Positions 10,962 to 21,753 of a stretch of DNA of 64,000 nucleotides are shown piece after piece; position 1 is the first letter of the stretch, and every line of letters starts with the position of its first letter. The notes below the pieces were generated by a model. That model made no database searches. It was not told the origin of the DNA and worked only from the letters and a program-made list of their open reading frames with translations. The position numbers and the translations under genes were made by a program. The DNA comes from Mycosphaerelloides madeirae (lineage: Eukaryota; Ascomycota; Dothideomycetes; Mycosphaerellales; Mycosphaerellaceae). The stretch lies in assembly GCA_002785995.1 (NCBI GenBank), contig NHNV01000076.1:1-64000 (forward strand). Direction: 5' to 3'.

Positions 10962-13900
10962 CTATGATTCGAGCTTGGAACAGTAGACTTTTTGTTGGCG
11001 TTTGCTCCACCGTAGGGGATTTGGGGGCTTCCCACTCTCGTAGAGCAGCCTGCGTTCTCTGGCCCGCACTGCAGTGAAACCAAAACATAACGCTGCAGTT
11101 ACGCAGCAAGCGCCCGTCCATGCTTGTGAGCCTAGGTAGCTATTCGTGATCGAATTCAGCGAGGTAGCGATCGGTGTCGATATCAAGAAGCCCACACCAG
11201 CGCAAGCATATAGCATACCAAGGCGTGTTCCAAAAACGGCCATGTTGGGGCATACATACGGCAATACAAGTGCAGGGAGCGTTATTATTAGCCCGTTGGT
11301 AAGGCCAAAAACGATGGTCCAAGCAATATAACCTTCGATTGAGTAGACACCAGACCAGACGAAGCCTAGAAGACCTGCAGCTAATTCGGCCGAGAAAAGG
11401 AGCACCTCAGAACCCAGTCTTTTGTGATGAAAGTCGGCCCAATATCCAGCAGAAATGCGTCCGAAAAGCTGGCAAGCATTAAGAATAGGGAGAAAGTAGG
11501 TCGATGTGTCCATGTCGATGGAAAGATCCTCGTAAGCGTAGGTCGTACTGAGAAAGAATGGCACAAGTAGAGCCGCGAAGACCAAGAAAGCTGATAGCAA
11601 GAAACACACATAAGGTACATCCTGAAGCGCTTGTATGTGAAACAGCTGGCGGCGTGTGCGAGTACCCAGGGGCTTGAGTACTATTGTAGCCGCTCCAAGC
11701 GTAGCCAAGGCCACAAAGCCAATACTGCGGATCGTCCAAGCGAAGCCAACCTGGTTGATGAGCTGCTCGAACATGATAGGATAAATGATCCCTCCGATTG
11801 ACCCGCCGCTGGTTGCCAGCCCTAGTGCGAGTCCTCTCCGGTGCTTGAAGTAGATAGAAATCAGGGCAACGCTGGGGATATACAGCATGCCAGAGCAAAG
11901 TCCGATCAGCGTATGAGCAAGCATAACTTGCCAGTATAGCGTACAAAGGCTGAGCAGCATCAGCGCAAGCACCAGAAGTGAGCTGGAGCTGACGACGAGG
12001 ACACGAAAGTAGCCGGTATCAAATAAGGGGCCAGATATGGCTCCAACAAGTAGAATAAGTGCACCTTGCAACGTTCCGATCCAGGCAATGTCCGATGACG
12101 ACCACGTGCTCAGCAGGCCAGTCTGGTAATAATTCTGGAAGGCGCCAAAAGCATTGACCAGTCCCCAGTTGTTGATGTTGATCAAGAAGGAGCCCAAAAC
12201 CTGCAACCATGCTGAAGTGCCGCGATCCGGAGGCAAGACAGGTCCGTTTTCCGTTGACCGCAAGCTACGATGACCGAGGCGCTTTTTCCCCGTCATGTCC
12301 TGAAACATCTGCTCCATACGGTACCAATCCGCGCGGACGTCCTCATCGTCGGAATCGTAAGGGTTAGAGTAAGACGGTGAGCAATCATCAGCTGCCGTGG
12401 CATGTAAAGCGCGGGCGAGCTTCTCTACGGACGGGTTCTCGTACACGCGGCGCATGTCAATCTTCCGTTCGGGTAACGCAAGATTTATTGTGCGTACTAA
12501 CGTGACCAGCTGAAGCGAGTCGAGTCCAAGGGCGAAAAGATCAGCGTTGTTGCTGAAGGCTGTGTGCTTGAGTGCACCTTGCAGATAAGCTGACAGCGAT
12601 CGCTCTGTTGCTTCCAGGTCGTCAGGTACAACCTTAATCGTCGAAGCAACAGAAGAACTCCAAGATCGCTCCAGGTTCTCGTATGCGCGACTGATATCGG
12701 CTTCGTAAAGCTTCGTGCTGGTGGCGCGCTGAATTGTCCCTTTCCCAGCGCGGGCGAGAGGCTTTCCCGGGCTCGTTTGAACGATCAGATCCCGAACAAC
12801 ATGGCCATGTTTCACAGTAATAGAATTCGCCTTCTGCACATATGGCCAGACCTGATCGATCAGATCCGCCTGGCCAATGGAGTCTTGTACGGGTTCAACA
12901 AGCAACGCCGCTTGGAAGTAGCCCTGGCCGACGACGAGACAACCTTTGACAGCGGGACAAGCCACGATCGTACTTTCCATAGTGACTGGATTGAGCTTTT
13001 CGCCATTACTGAAGACGATAATGTCGTCTAATCTCGACTTGTATTTCCACAGGTCACTCTTCGTCGGGTCCGGATGTCTTTCGAACAGGTCCTTGGTGTG
13101 ATACACTTGCAGGTCCGGAAAAGTGACGAAGATGGACTGCATTCGGTCGAATGCATGGTCTCTGTTGATCACCAACTCGTACAAGCCCTCGTCCTGCTGC
13201 TGAAATTCCAGTCCACCACCTTCTACGTCGAACTTGAAATAGGGCCAATCCTGGCGATCCTTTATCAACTGAGGCACAGTGATAAACTCCGTCGCACCAT
13301 ACCCAGCCAAAAGTTTGGTTCGTGATGCAATTTGTTGACCAACGGATTCTGGGAGCGGCCCACCAGCAAATGAGACTCCTGTCATCTTGCTAAGATTTTC
13401 CAAATACCGCTGGGTTTTTGCCACCTCTATTAGTACTGACGGTGGCAGCAGACTCCATTCCGCATTTGATTGCGTGTGAACAGTGTTCACAATATCTGCA
13501 TTCAGTGGTCCTGGTGGTGGCAAGATCACGGTACTGTCGACCCACAAAAGGATAGCCAATGAATATCCAATGCCTCCTGCATGAAATGATGGAAAGGCGC
13601 AGAATACACGCATGTTGCCGAGACGGTCGGAAAGCTCATTTCTAGGTCGCAACTGCATGCCATCAATCGCTGCAAAGGTCCCGTGTGGTAGTGTTACCAC
13701 TTTGGGTATGCCCGTGGATCCAGAGGTGTGGACGCGGACGAAAGGCTCGTAGCGACACTCTTCCAGCGTCTTTTTGAATGGGATTGGGTCAACCGGCTCC
13801 GGATCCAATAGAACGTTAAGTTCAGGCACAATCAATCTTTGGATTTGAGGCCGAGCTCGGGTAATAAGGGAGACAGCTGGTGGCTCGCCGCTGGTGGTAA

Positions 13901-14324
13901 GGAATATATCGGCATTGCAATCTTTGAGAAGAGATTGGAATGCCTCGTAACTGTTGCGAGGCGATGGTACAAAGAGCTGCACATCAAGTTACTCTCATAC
14001 TTCTGGTGGACGACATCGAGAGAAGACACTCACCACATGGCCAGTCTTGACGGCTGCGAGAAGGAAGAGCTGGTATCGAAGATCGCCGGGACCAAGATAC
14101 GTTATGGTTCTGAACGTCTGCGAACGACCCACTTGCTGTAAAAGCCATCGGGAGCAGCGATTCACAGCATTCGCAAATTGCTGGTAGGAGATGTCTCGGA
14201 ATGTGTCCGAGCCTGACGGGATGCAGTAAATAGGACGAGCGTGTTCCAAGTCCGCCCTCTCATCGATCAGTGACGGTATGGTTCTTGCTCCATAGCCAGA
14301 TGACGGCGAAATCATGGCAGACAT
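10962..14324 (-). CDS. Adenylation domain - carrier protein - MFS transporter fusion
   Basis: Model: 14324-14034 joined to 13976-10962 (57-nt intron), 1101 aa. Residues 1-500 form an AMP-binding enzyme: VHTSGSTGIPKVV, LAGYGATEF, SRLDDIIVFSNGEKL. A carrier protein follows with GLDSLQL, Ser584 being the phosphopantetheine site. A DSDDED-containing linker of the kind seen before reductase domains comes next. Then, with no stop codon, residues about 675-1080 are a complete 12-helix monocarboxylate-porter-type MFS transporter (LPPDRGTSAWLQVLG start, GLALGLATSGGSIGG). The reductase expected after the carrier domain is absent; one lies on the other strand just downstream. Expected role: activate a carboxylic acid as adenylate, load it on the carrier, with a tethered transporter for uptake or export. 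A missed intron or gene boundary in the linker is the main alternative, but the frame is continuous. Confidence 0.85.
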
Positions 14325-15913
14325 GAGGCGGGCTTTCCGAAGGATGGGAACCGATGGACTACACCGACGATCAGGAGAAGTAAGCTACGAATCTGTATGG
14401 GATACACACATTGTTTGTTTGCACAAGACAGACGTAAGTCGGAGTGTGCACCGATTGTTAGAGTCGAATGTCGGAAAGCTGCCACCCAAAGCTTCTGTTA
14501 TGTTGTTTCGGATCGCGAGACCGAATTTGTCTCATCGAGGAGTCGAAAAGCACTTGAATCGAGTGTAATGTGTCCTGAGGATCATGTGTTGGCGGCGGCA
14601 AAGCCCACGCACAACTGCTCGTTTTGCGGCCAGCCTTTCGTACAAAGATGAGCACTAGTCGTGCGGCTCATGCAGTTTCCGTATTTCAGGCAAGAAGTGA
14701 GACTTTCTTTGCATGAAACCAGGCGTATGGGTATAGTCTTTGATGAGACGCTCAGCGGAACGGCAACGCAAGCACCGACTGGCTGGAGCTTCTCTTGCGC
14801 GCAAAGGATGCAGATCATCTGAGCTTGTGCACTCGAACCTTCAGAGCCTCAGACGCAGGAATCGCCAGAATGGGGGTCAGTCCCGATGGATTGCTCCGAG
14901 GATCAGGCCCATGTTCCGTCATTACCCAACGCTCCTTGACGTAGAATGCCCTGAGAATGCCCATGAATGCACGTCAGCCAGGGCAATGAACCAAGGCTGT
15001 AAGGGCCTGATGGTCAACGCTTATTGCATACGAAGGAGTTGGTTTGCATGAGGCAAAGGCGATCCGCCCAAATTACGTGTCGCGCTAAAGCAACCCCTTG
15101 GTATGGTGGTATGATTGCCCGAGGAATGATCATGACGTTGGAATCCGGATCGAGCTGGATACTTTGGACCCCACGGAAAGCATTCATGTGCAAACGAGCT
15201 GAGTTCAGAAACGAGGTGGATACTTTGGACCCCATGGAAGGTATGCATGTGAGAACGGGGCACATCTAGAAGCTGAAAAGTGCTGCTCACCTGCTGATAG
15301 GCGCAAGAAAGTCTCAACCACGCTTCCACGCATAGCGCAGCCATCAAGGTTCGGAAGGTTGAAAATGCAGATCGAAGCGTAAGACCGGGGCCAAGTGGAT
15401 GGTCTTCCCAGGCACACCAGAGACCAAAAGGTTAAACCCGGCGGCGATCCCACAACTTGCCACTCGTATGGTGTATGCGTGGGAAAAGCTAAGCTTAAGC
15501 TTCCCTTTCTGCGGATCTCCGCTACAAGGAGTACTTCTTAACTTTTTCTTGTTTTCACGACGAGATTGCGATCACTGATCACTACTGGTCACGTCTATAC
15601 TGTGCCGCCCACGAGCGCAGGAAGCAGCCTGCACAATCCTTCAGGGAGGGGGGAAATGGTAGATCCTCCGAAGAAAGATGTAAGAAGACGTGCCAATCTT
15701 GAAGGCAGAATTCGCAAGTGGCGCAGCGTAAAGCATATGTGCAGCCTGCAGCCTGCAGCTTGATCAGCGTCTGCTGCTATTCTAGGTCTCATTTTTGTAC
15801 CTCCCAGAACCGATCATTAGGGGATTGAATCCGACTAAGTTGTGACAGTAGACGATCTGCTTTCTTGGACAGCGAGAGTGTAGTACGGTCGTATTCGGCA
15901 CTTCTCCCGATAT
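14325..15913. other. Long intergenic region with a tandem repeat
   Basis: About 1.6 kb between the A-T-MFS start and the GMC oxidoreductase stop. No open frame carries a recognisable domain. It contains the 61-bp imperfect repeat listed separately. The A-T-MFS promoter must lie at its left end. Confidence 0.5.
15156..15260. repeat. Imperfect 61-bp direct tandem repeat, under two copies
   Basis: TGGATACTTTGGACCCCA recurs at 15156 (one mismatch, CCACGG) and 15217 (CCATGG). Further similarity (GCATTCATGTG against GTATGCATGTG) continues in register, so the period is 61 nt and the second copy fades near 15260. Confidence 0.7.
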
Positions 15914-17638
15914 CTACAAGTTTCCGTTCGCAATAGACAGCGAAGCTCCGATGATGTCTGCGGCCTGCTCGGCCAGCGCATAAGTAGGAGCTTGGTAGTG
16001 CGCCGAGAGTGGGATAGGATACACGCTGGCATCTACGACACGAAGTCCGTCCACTCCCAAAACGCGCAGATCAGGGTCCACAACAGTGCCCATGGAAGCA
16101 GAGCCGCTTGGATGGTAGTTGGTTTGAGCAACAACTGCAATGCGAGCATCGATCTCCGCATCAGATGCGGTTTCGTCGAGCGACGGTAGTCCCGCTGGCG
16201 GTGTTTCTCCCACCAGCAAGTCTTGAAACTGAGGAGTGCCGCGCATGAGGCGCATCATAGCACGAAAAGCGTCGTGTACGACGAAGCGATCGGCGCCGGT
16301 GGATAGATAGTTGGGATCGATTATGGGCGCCACCTTCGGATCTTTTGAGGCGAGTGCAATAGCTCCCCGTGAGGTCGGCAGCAATGGCATGAAGCCAGCT
16401 GTAATGTGCGATCCATCATTGGGCACGACGTTGCTATCCCCGGATCTGGTGTATAGCACATACGCTTCGACGTGGCAACGTTCACCAGCCGGTGCAGGAA
16501 GAGAATCCCCTCGACTTGCTTCTGCCAAACCTCGTGGATCTACGCCGTGAATGTTCACCGTGTCCCATGGCAATCCTCCTAAGAGCACTGGGTTTGCCTT
16601 GAACATCTCGGGGCTGAGCGAGTACTGCTGATCCGGATTCCGAAGCTTCCACCAAGTGAAAATGCCAAGATGATCGCAGAAGTTCTGCCCGACCGCTGGA
16701 TTATCAACGATGGGCTCAATGCCATGTTTACGCAATTCAGCTGCCGGACCGATGCCGGAGAGCATGAGAATCTGAGGGCTACGGTAGGCGCTCGCGGAGA
16801 GAATAACCTCGCGGGAGGCAACGATGCGTTCGCCCGTAACCGTCTCAATGCCGGTCGCTCGTGGACGGCCGTTATCTCCAGAGCCGTGACTTAATATGAC
16901 GCGAGCAACCGGCGTCTCCGTGAAGATATGCAGATTCTTCTGGGAGAAAGGATAAACAGAGCTGGGCAGCTGGCGACGGCCATTGCGCCCATTATCGGAC
17001 AATTCCCAAAGGCCAAAGGGACTGCCAGAGTTCCCGTTTGGATCGATATTGTCCTTGTATCCGGCGCTTTTCCAAGCCTCACGAGTGATTTTGCTCAGTT
17101 TGTACTGTCTACCACTGGTGACAGCTGACGCACTGTGAATGAGGCCGCCAAATCCGTAGGCCTCGGGGTCTGCTTTCACATCGTGATGTGTCTCGACACG
17201 CTTGAAGTAGGGCAGCTGGCCAGCGTAGCTCCAACGTTTGTCATTGACCAGGGAGGCCCACTGATCGTACTCAGCGGCATCCCCTCGCATCCACACTCCT
17301 GCAATCTCGTAAGCAAAGAGACTCCCAAGTAAAGACGTTTTAAGGAACTTACCGTAATTCAGAGCAGCTCCTCCGGAAAGAGCCTTTCCGGCAACATGAC
17401 GAACGGTGTTACCCCCCAGGCCTGCCTGTGGCGTGGTCTGATAGTTGTGGTCTGCTGGCGTACCATGAAGAGTCTTTGCCAGGAGAGGGACCAGAACATT
17501 GGGGTTCTTCGATACGTCCGAGCCAGCTTCAAAAAGGGCAACGGTGATGTCCGGGTGCCTGTGGGACAGTCGCGAAGCTAGGACGCAGCCGGCAAGACCG
17601 CCCCCAACGATAATATAGTCGAAGGATTGCTGTGTCAT
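15914..17638 (-). CDS. GMC (glucose-methanol-choline) FAD oxidoreductase
   Basis: FAD-dependent alcohol oxidase/dehydrogenase family. Model: 17638-17353 joined to 17298-15914; the 54-nt intron is in frame, so the unspliced frame is also open. Spliced product 556 aa. The N-terminal dinucleotide fold reads IIVGGGLAGCVLASRL, the second GMC signature SAYRSPQILMLSGIGP lies mid-protein, and the C-terminal active site has the HPSGSASMG His plus a second His in SAHYQAP. There is no obvious secretion signal, so it is probably intracellular. It is the last biosynthetic-looking gene before conserved housekeeping genes and most likely oxidises an alcohol in the cluster pathway; aryl-alcohol-oxidase-like or other GMC substrates cannot be separated by eye. 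Confidence 0.9.
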   Translation of the reverse strand: MTQQSFDYIIVGGGLAGCVLASRLSHRHPDITVALFEAGSDVSKNPNVLVPLLAKTLHGTPADHNYQTTPQAGLGGNTVRHVAGKALSGGAALNYGKFLKTSLLGSLFAYEIAGVWMRGDAAEYDQWASLVNDKRWSYAGQLPYFKRVETHHDVKADPEAYGFGGLIHSASAVTSGRQYKLSKITREAWKSAGYKDNIDPNGNSGSPFGLWELSDNGRNGRRQLPSSVYPFSQKNLHIFTETPVARVILSHGSGDNGRPRATGIETVTGERIVASREVILSASAYRSPQILMLSGIGPAAELRKHGIEPIVDNPAVGQNFCDHLGIFTWWKLRNPDQQYSLSPEMFKANPVLLGGLPWDTVNIHGVDPRGLAEASRGDSLPAPAGERCHVEAYVLYTRSGDSNVVPNDGSHITAGFMPLLPTSRGAIALASKDPKVAPIIDPNYLSTGADRFVVHDAFRAMMRLMRGTPQFQDLLVGETPPAGLPSLDETASDAEIDARIAVVAQTNYHPSGSASMGTVVDPDLRVLGVDGLRVVDASVYPIPLSAHYQAPTYALAEQAADIIGASLSIANGNL

Positions 17639-18467
17639 TCTCTCTTCGCAGAACGTAAGCCTGATGTTTCAAATGAATTGACAGATCGAAAGGACCGAGG
17701 CCTTTTATGTCGCAGCCTGTTCTTGATGAGAGGCTCAGCGCTTCGTGAGCTATGCTTGATAATGGACCGGTCTCTAGTGCCGATCATGGCCATGCGCGTG
17801 AGAGCTGCGCTCTCTTGAGCTGTGCTTGACCATGAAACAGCGCATTTCGGTCTCTGGTGCAGGTGCAGATCATGTCCACGCGCATGATGGCTGGAAAGAC
17901 AAAAGATCCTTCTGAATCACACGTCTTATGCACATGCAGGGTCCCATTTGGGGGTGATCGGAGCTGCGTCGTTGCCCCACGCTGACGTTTTACGGCAGTG
18001 AGGCACAGATTCGATCGGGGATCGGGATGCAACACAGGCGATGACCATGGGCGCATGATCGCGGCCGGCTGTGCAGAGGCCAAGATGGGAGTCCTCGATT
18101 GATATGAAACTGGATGAGACGCGTTGTTTTGGTGTTGTCAGCCGTGTATTGTAAACGTGATAGCCGTCCTTCGGTGATGTAGTGACAAAACAAAGTATCT
18201 CCAGGCGATGTCGTGTTCGTCAAACGCACACAGCAGCAAGAAAATAGCTGTCGTGTGGATGTTGGTGTAGGCGGCCAAAATACAAATTTGAAAATTGAAC
18301 GAAAGGGAGTGTGGATGGACGCACGGCCGCGCTTCGGCCCGTTCATCCGAACGAGCTCCGAAGTGAAACTTGGCAGGAACGACGCAAGCTGTCGTCCATC
18401 TCGCAAGCTCGCTCACATTCAAATCACATAACCACGCTCACACTCCTTCAACCAGACATCCACGACC
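17639..18467. other. Intergenic between GMC gene and OST2; probable cluster border
   Basis: 830 nt between two divergent genes, so both promoters lie here. It contains an imperfect direct duplication listed separately. No gene supported. Confidence 0.5.
17746..17886. repeat. Imperfect direct duplication of about 60-70 bp
   Basis: Blocks recur in the same order at 17746-17801 and 17816-17886: GAGCTATGCTTGA / GAGCTGTGCTTGA, GGTCTCTAGTGC / GGTCTCTGGTGC, and GATCATGGCCATGCGC / GATCATGTCCACGCGC. The second copy has short insertions. It lies upstream of the GMC oxidoreductase start. Confidence 0.6.
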
Positions 18468-19043
18468 ATGGCACCCAAACGCAACGCCGCAACCGCGTCC
18501 TCAATCCCAAAACCCTCCACGACCACCACGACCACCACCTCCTCCAAATCCTCCTCCACCACAACCTCCCCCCAAAACGCCCAACAAATCCTCCACGACA
18601 TCTACACCTCTTATCTCAAGCACACCCCACAACGCACCAAACTCCTCGATGTCTTCATGCTCTTCCTGCTAGTCGTAGGCGTGCTACAATTCGTCTACTG
18701 CATCATAGCCGGGAACTACGTAAGCCCAATCCACATCCAACTTCGAATAAAGCACAGAACAGCTGAAAGGATACGGAATGGTAGCCATTCAATGCCTTCC
18801 TCGCCGGCTTTTCCGCCACCGTAGGCCAATTTGTCCTAACAGCCAGCCTACGAATCCAGACGAACCCAGCGAATAAAGCGGATTTTGAGAGTATTTCGCA
18901 CGAGAGGTCAGCCGTTTCCCGTGTCGCAAGAGATCGTGGGCATGAAAAACGAAGCTGACGCGTCCCAACGCAAAAGAGCATTCGCAGACTACGTTTTCGG
19001 CAGCATGATTCTACACTTCTTCTGTGTCAACTTCATCAATTGA
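18468..19043 (+). CDS. OST2: Oligosaccharyltransferase subunit OST2/DAD1
   Basis: Small integral ER membrane subunit of the oligosaccharyltransferase that N-glycosylates nascent proteins. Model: 18468-18719, 18785-18906, 18977-19043, 146 aa. After a Thr/Ser-rich low-complexity N-terminus come the typical helices: FMLFLLVVGVLQFVYC, then NAFLAGFSATVGQFVLTASL (the most conserved DAD1 segment), and a last segment DYVFGSMILHFFCVNFIN ending at the C-terminus as in all family members. Introns are 65 and 70 nt. The poly-Thr/Ser stretch at residues about 15-35 is longer than in animal DAD1 but common in fungi. An essential conserved gene, it marks the end of the biosynthetic region. Confidence 0.95.
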
Positions 19044-19397
19044 GTAAAAGAGCAAGCGATTTCATTTGGGGAAAAGGGCGTTATGGGAGAGTTGTCCAAA
19101 GAGGGCTGGAAAAAGGAATATCAGGGGCCAGATCAGCATGATGCGGCATTGTATATCATACCGAATGGACAATTTCGAGAACACCAAGATCAGGGACGGC
19201 ACTGAGATGGCGAGGTAGCAGCTGCGCGGTTGAATTGAAAAAGTGCTGTCTGTGGTATCAAGAGATCATGAAACGCTGCTTTAGGAATGCCCTTCTCCAA
19301 GTCTCCAATCCCAGCCTCTGGTAATATCATCCGAATGCGCTGCTGCTCGAGGACATCGTAGTGGAGTAAAAGCGGTCTTGCTGAAGAGCCGAAAGCT
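19044..19397. other. Convergent 3' region between OST2 and the kinase gene
   Basis: 354 nt between two facing stop codons; holds both 3' UTRs. No gene seen. Confidence 0.5.
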
Positions 19398-20773
19398 TTA
19401 CCTCGTCGAAGCCTTTCCTGTTGCTTCCGATATCGTCTTCTGCTTCTCCTCCTCCGCCTTGATCTCCCGGACTTTGGCGAGCACCACCTAGTCAAACACG
19501 TCAGATACGAATCAAATATCAAACCACGCTCAGTACTAACCTCGCGGAAGATTGCACTCTTGGCCAATCTCGAAAGGCTTCGCTTCCTAGGCTGCTGGTC
19601 GTACTCGGGAAGCTGGAGACTGGAGCTACTCGGATCGCTGCCTGCACGGCCAGACAAGGCCTGTTTGGCCGCTGCCTTCGAATCTGCAGGCACATCTGCT
19701 TCTTGGGGGACGTCTTCTTCCTCGTCTTCCTGCATCTTCAGAGCCTCGATTCGGTTGGCTAGCTTGACAAGCTCCACACCTCTCTTTAATCGGGCGCGGG
19801 CTGTGTAAGCCTTGATCTCGGGTAACAGGTTGTGGTCGGTCGCTCCCTTGCCGGCGATCCAGGGATCCTGAAGCGCGTGGGCACTTGTAGCTCGGTCGTG
19901 GGGATCAGGCTTGAGCAGTGACAGGATGAAGTTCTTCGCCTCTTTCGAAACGTCCTTCCAGTAGCGCTCATGGAAGACGACTCGCCCGTTTCTCGTCTCT
20001 TCGATCAGATCCTGGAGCGATTCTGAACGGAAGGGAGAGTAACCGCACAGGAGAGTATAGGTGATGACTCCGAGGGACCACATGTCGACCGGCTTACTAT
20101 GGCCTCGCTTCATCATGACTTCAGGGGCAGCATAACCAAACGAGCCGGCCATGGTCTTCAAGACGCCTTCTGGGCTGTCAAGATGCTTCGCGATTCCAAA
20201 GTCTGCAAGGACGAGATCGGAGTTGGGTTCGCGGGTCATATAGAGCAGGTTCTCAGGCTTCAGGTCGCGATGTACGACGTCTTTGGAGTGCAAGAAAGCG
20301 ACTGCTTCCAAGACTTGTCGTATGGTCTGAGAGGCGTCCTTCTCGGTGAACTTACCCTTGTCACAAATGCGGTCGAAGAGCTCACCACCCTGGGCCAGCT
20401 CCGTGATGATGTAGTATTTGTCTCGTGACTCGAACCAATCGACGAATCGTACGATGTGTGGGTGGCGGAGGGTCTGCAGCATCTCGAGCTCGTCGTAGAC
20501 CATCTGGTCGTTGCCCTTGACATTCTTTTTCAGGATGATCTTGACGGCGACCTTGCCGTTGGGGCCGTCGGCTTCCTTGACAATACCATAGGTACCGGCA
20601 CCCAGGGTGCGGCCCATCCGATACTTGCTCTTGCGGTCATAGCTTTCGGGTTGGCCGTGGAGCTTGTTGAGCATTCCCTGCACTGCAGAAGCGGTGGTCA
20701 GCCATGATCTGGAAGGCATAGTTTGCGAGAGTGTACTTGAAGGGTGGGGAGAGGCGCGATCATGCGCCGACAT
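19398..20773 (-). CDS. Ca2+/calmodulin-dependent protein kinase, CaMK I-like
   Basis: Ser/Thr kinase of the fungal CMK group. Model: 20773-19541 joined to 19487-19398, 440 aa; an in-frame ATG at 20719 is an alternative start. Kinase core: GAGTYG glycine loop, VAVKIILKK lysine, HRDLKPEN catalytic loop, DFG, APE and a W-S-L-G segment, in the order of a complete catalytic domain (residues about 50-310). A basic region for autoinhibition/calmodulin binding follows (ARARLKRGVELVKLANRI), then a Ser- and acid-rich tail. Skipping the 53-nt intron (19488-19540) would give a long Arg-rich tail; splicing gives a short helical end that looks more natural. Calcium-stress signalling is the known role of the family in fungi. 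Confidence 0.9.
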
Positions 20774-21753
20774 GTCTGGCGCCAGACGTATGTAGTATGA
20801 CTAGGGACAGTTGGAGGTGATGTTGAAACAGAAGTGGCAGTAGTGAAACAGGGAAATATAGTGGATGGGAAGGGAACCAGGTATAGGCAGAGGTATTGTC
20901 CAAGGAACGAGCTGAGATGGCGGTGGAGGTGGACCACGCTCCGTGGAGGACGTATCTGCCAGATCAAGACAAGACGGGAAAGACTCACTCATTATCTGCG
21001 GTGGTGAGGCAGCCTCGAGGCCGCCCACGCTCCTGCTGCCGTTCTGACGGGCACCGTTTGCTCGGCACTCAAGCAACGCTGGCCTCACTGTCTCCGTGCT
21101 CTTGTTTCTCGGTATGCCAGCCTTGGGAGGAAATATTCAGGGGGCGTTCAATGGGGCGGGACAGGAGCTGCTATCGTCGAGTGGGTTGGTGGAGAGGACA
21201 AATGGAAGGATTTATCTTGGCTTGGATGTAGAGCTGAAGCTGATGCGCTGCGCCTCGAACGCGAGGAGGGGCTGGCTCGCAGCCTCAGCCTCAATCGCAG
21301 CTGCTACCCGGCTTTTTGGACTGCAATATGACTCTGGACACGTATATCGTGTTCACAAGGTTGAGCATGTCGCTTTTGGAGTATGCTGTTAGAAATTGCG
21401 GTATTGCTTCCCCTTCTTAAGGGTAGTTGGAAGTGGTAGGTGTCCAAAGATGTGGGTGGCCTGAGGATAAGGCCCCGCTTCCCACTTTTAGCGCCATTCA
21501 CCCCTTCGCACGTGCACTTGTTTGCGGTCAACAACATTCAATCCTTCCTTCTCCCATCAACCTGCCTATATCACATCAGAATTGGCGCATCAAATCTACA
21601 GAGCATCTGGAATAGTACTCCCCCTGTCTATCCACTGCGACAGCATGGCCTGAACAAGCCCGAATTGACACTGGAACTGAAGGCGCAGGCACACCAACTG
21701 GAAGGATTGAGAAACATTTAACCGTTTCTGTTGGACATCTCGGATCTGCTGAT
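20774..21753. other. Intergenic: kinase promoter and deacetylase 3' region
   Basis: About 980 nt, both flanking genes on the minus strand. Pyrimidine-rich stretches near 20800-20900 on the kinase sense strand fit a fungal promoter and 5' UTR. No gene supported. Confidence 0.5.

Noticed and set aside
17299..17352. Eighteen extra residues in the GMC oxidoreductase
   Set aside because: The stretch has a perfect GTAAGT donor and TTGCAG acceptor and interrupts the conserved ALNYG-VWMRG segment, so it is an in-frame intron, not coding.
19190..19397. Arg-rich long C-terminus of the CaM kinase
   Set aside because: Arises from reading through the 53-nt intron at 19488-19540; splicing gives a natural short tail ending at 19398.
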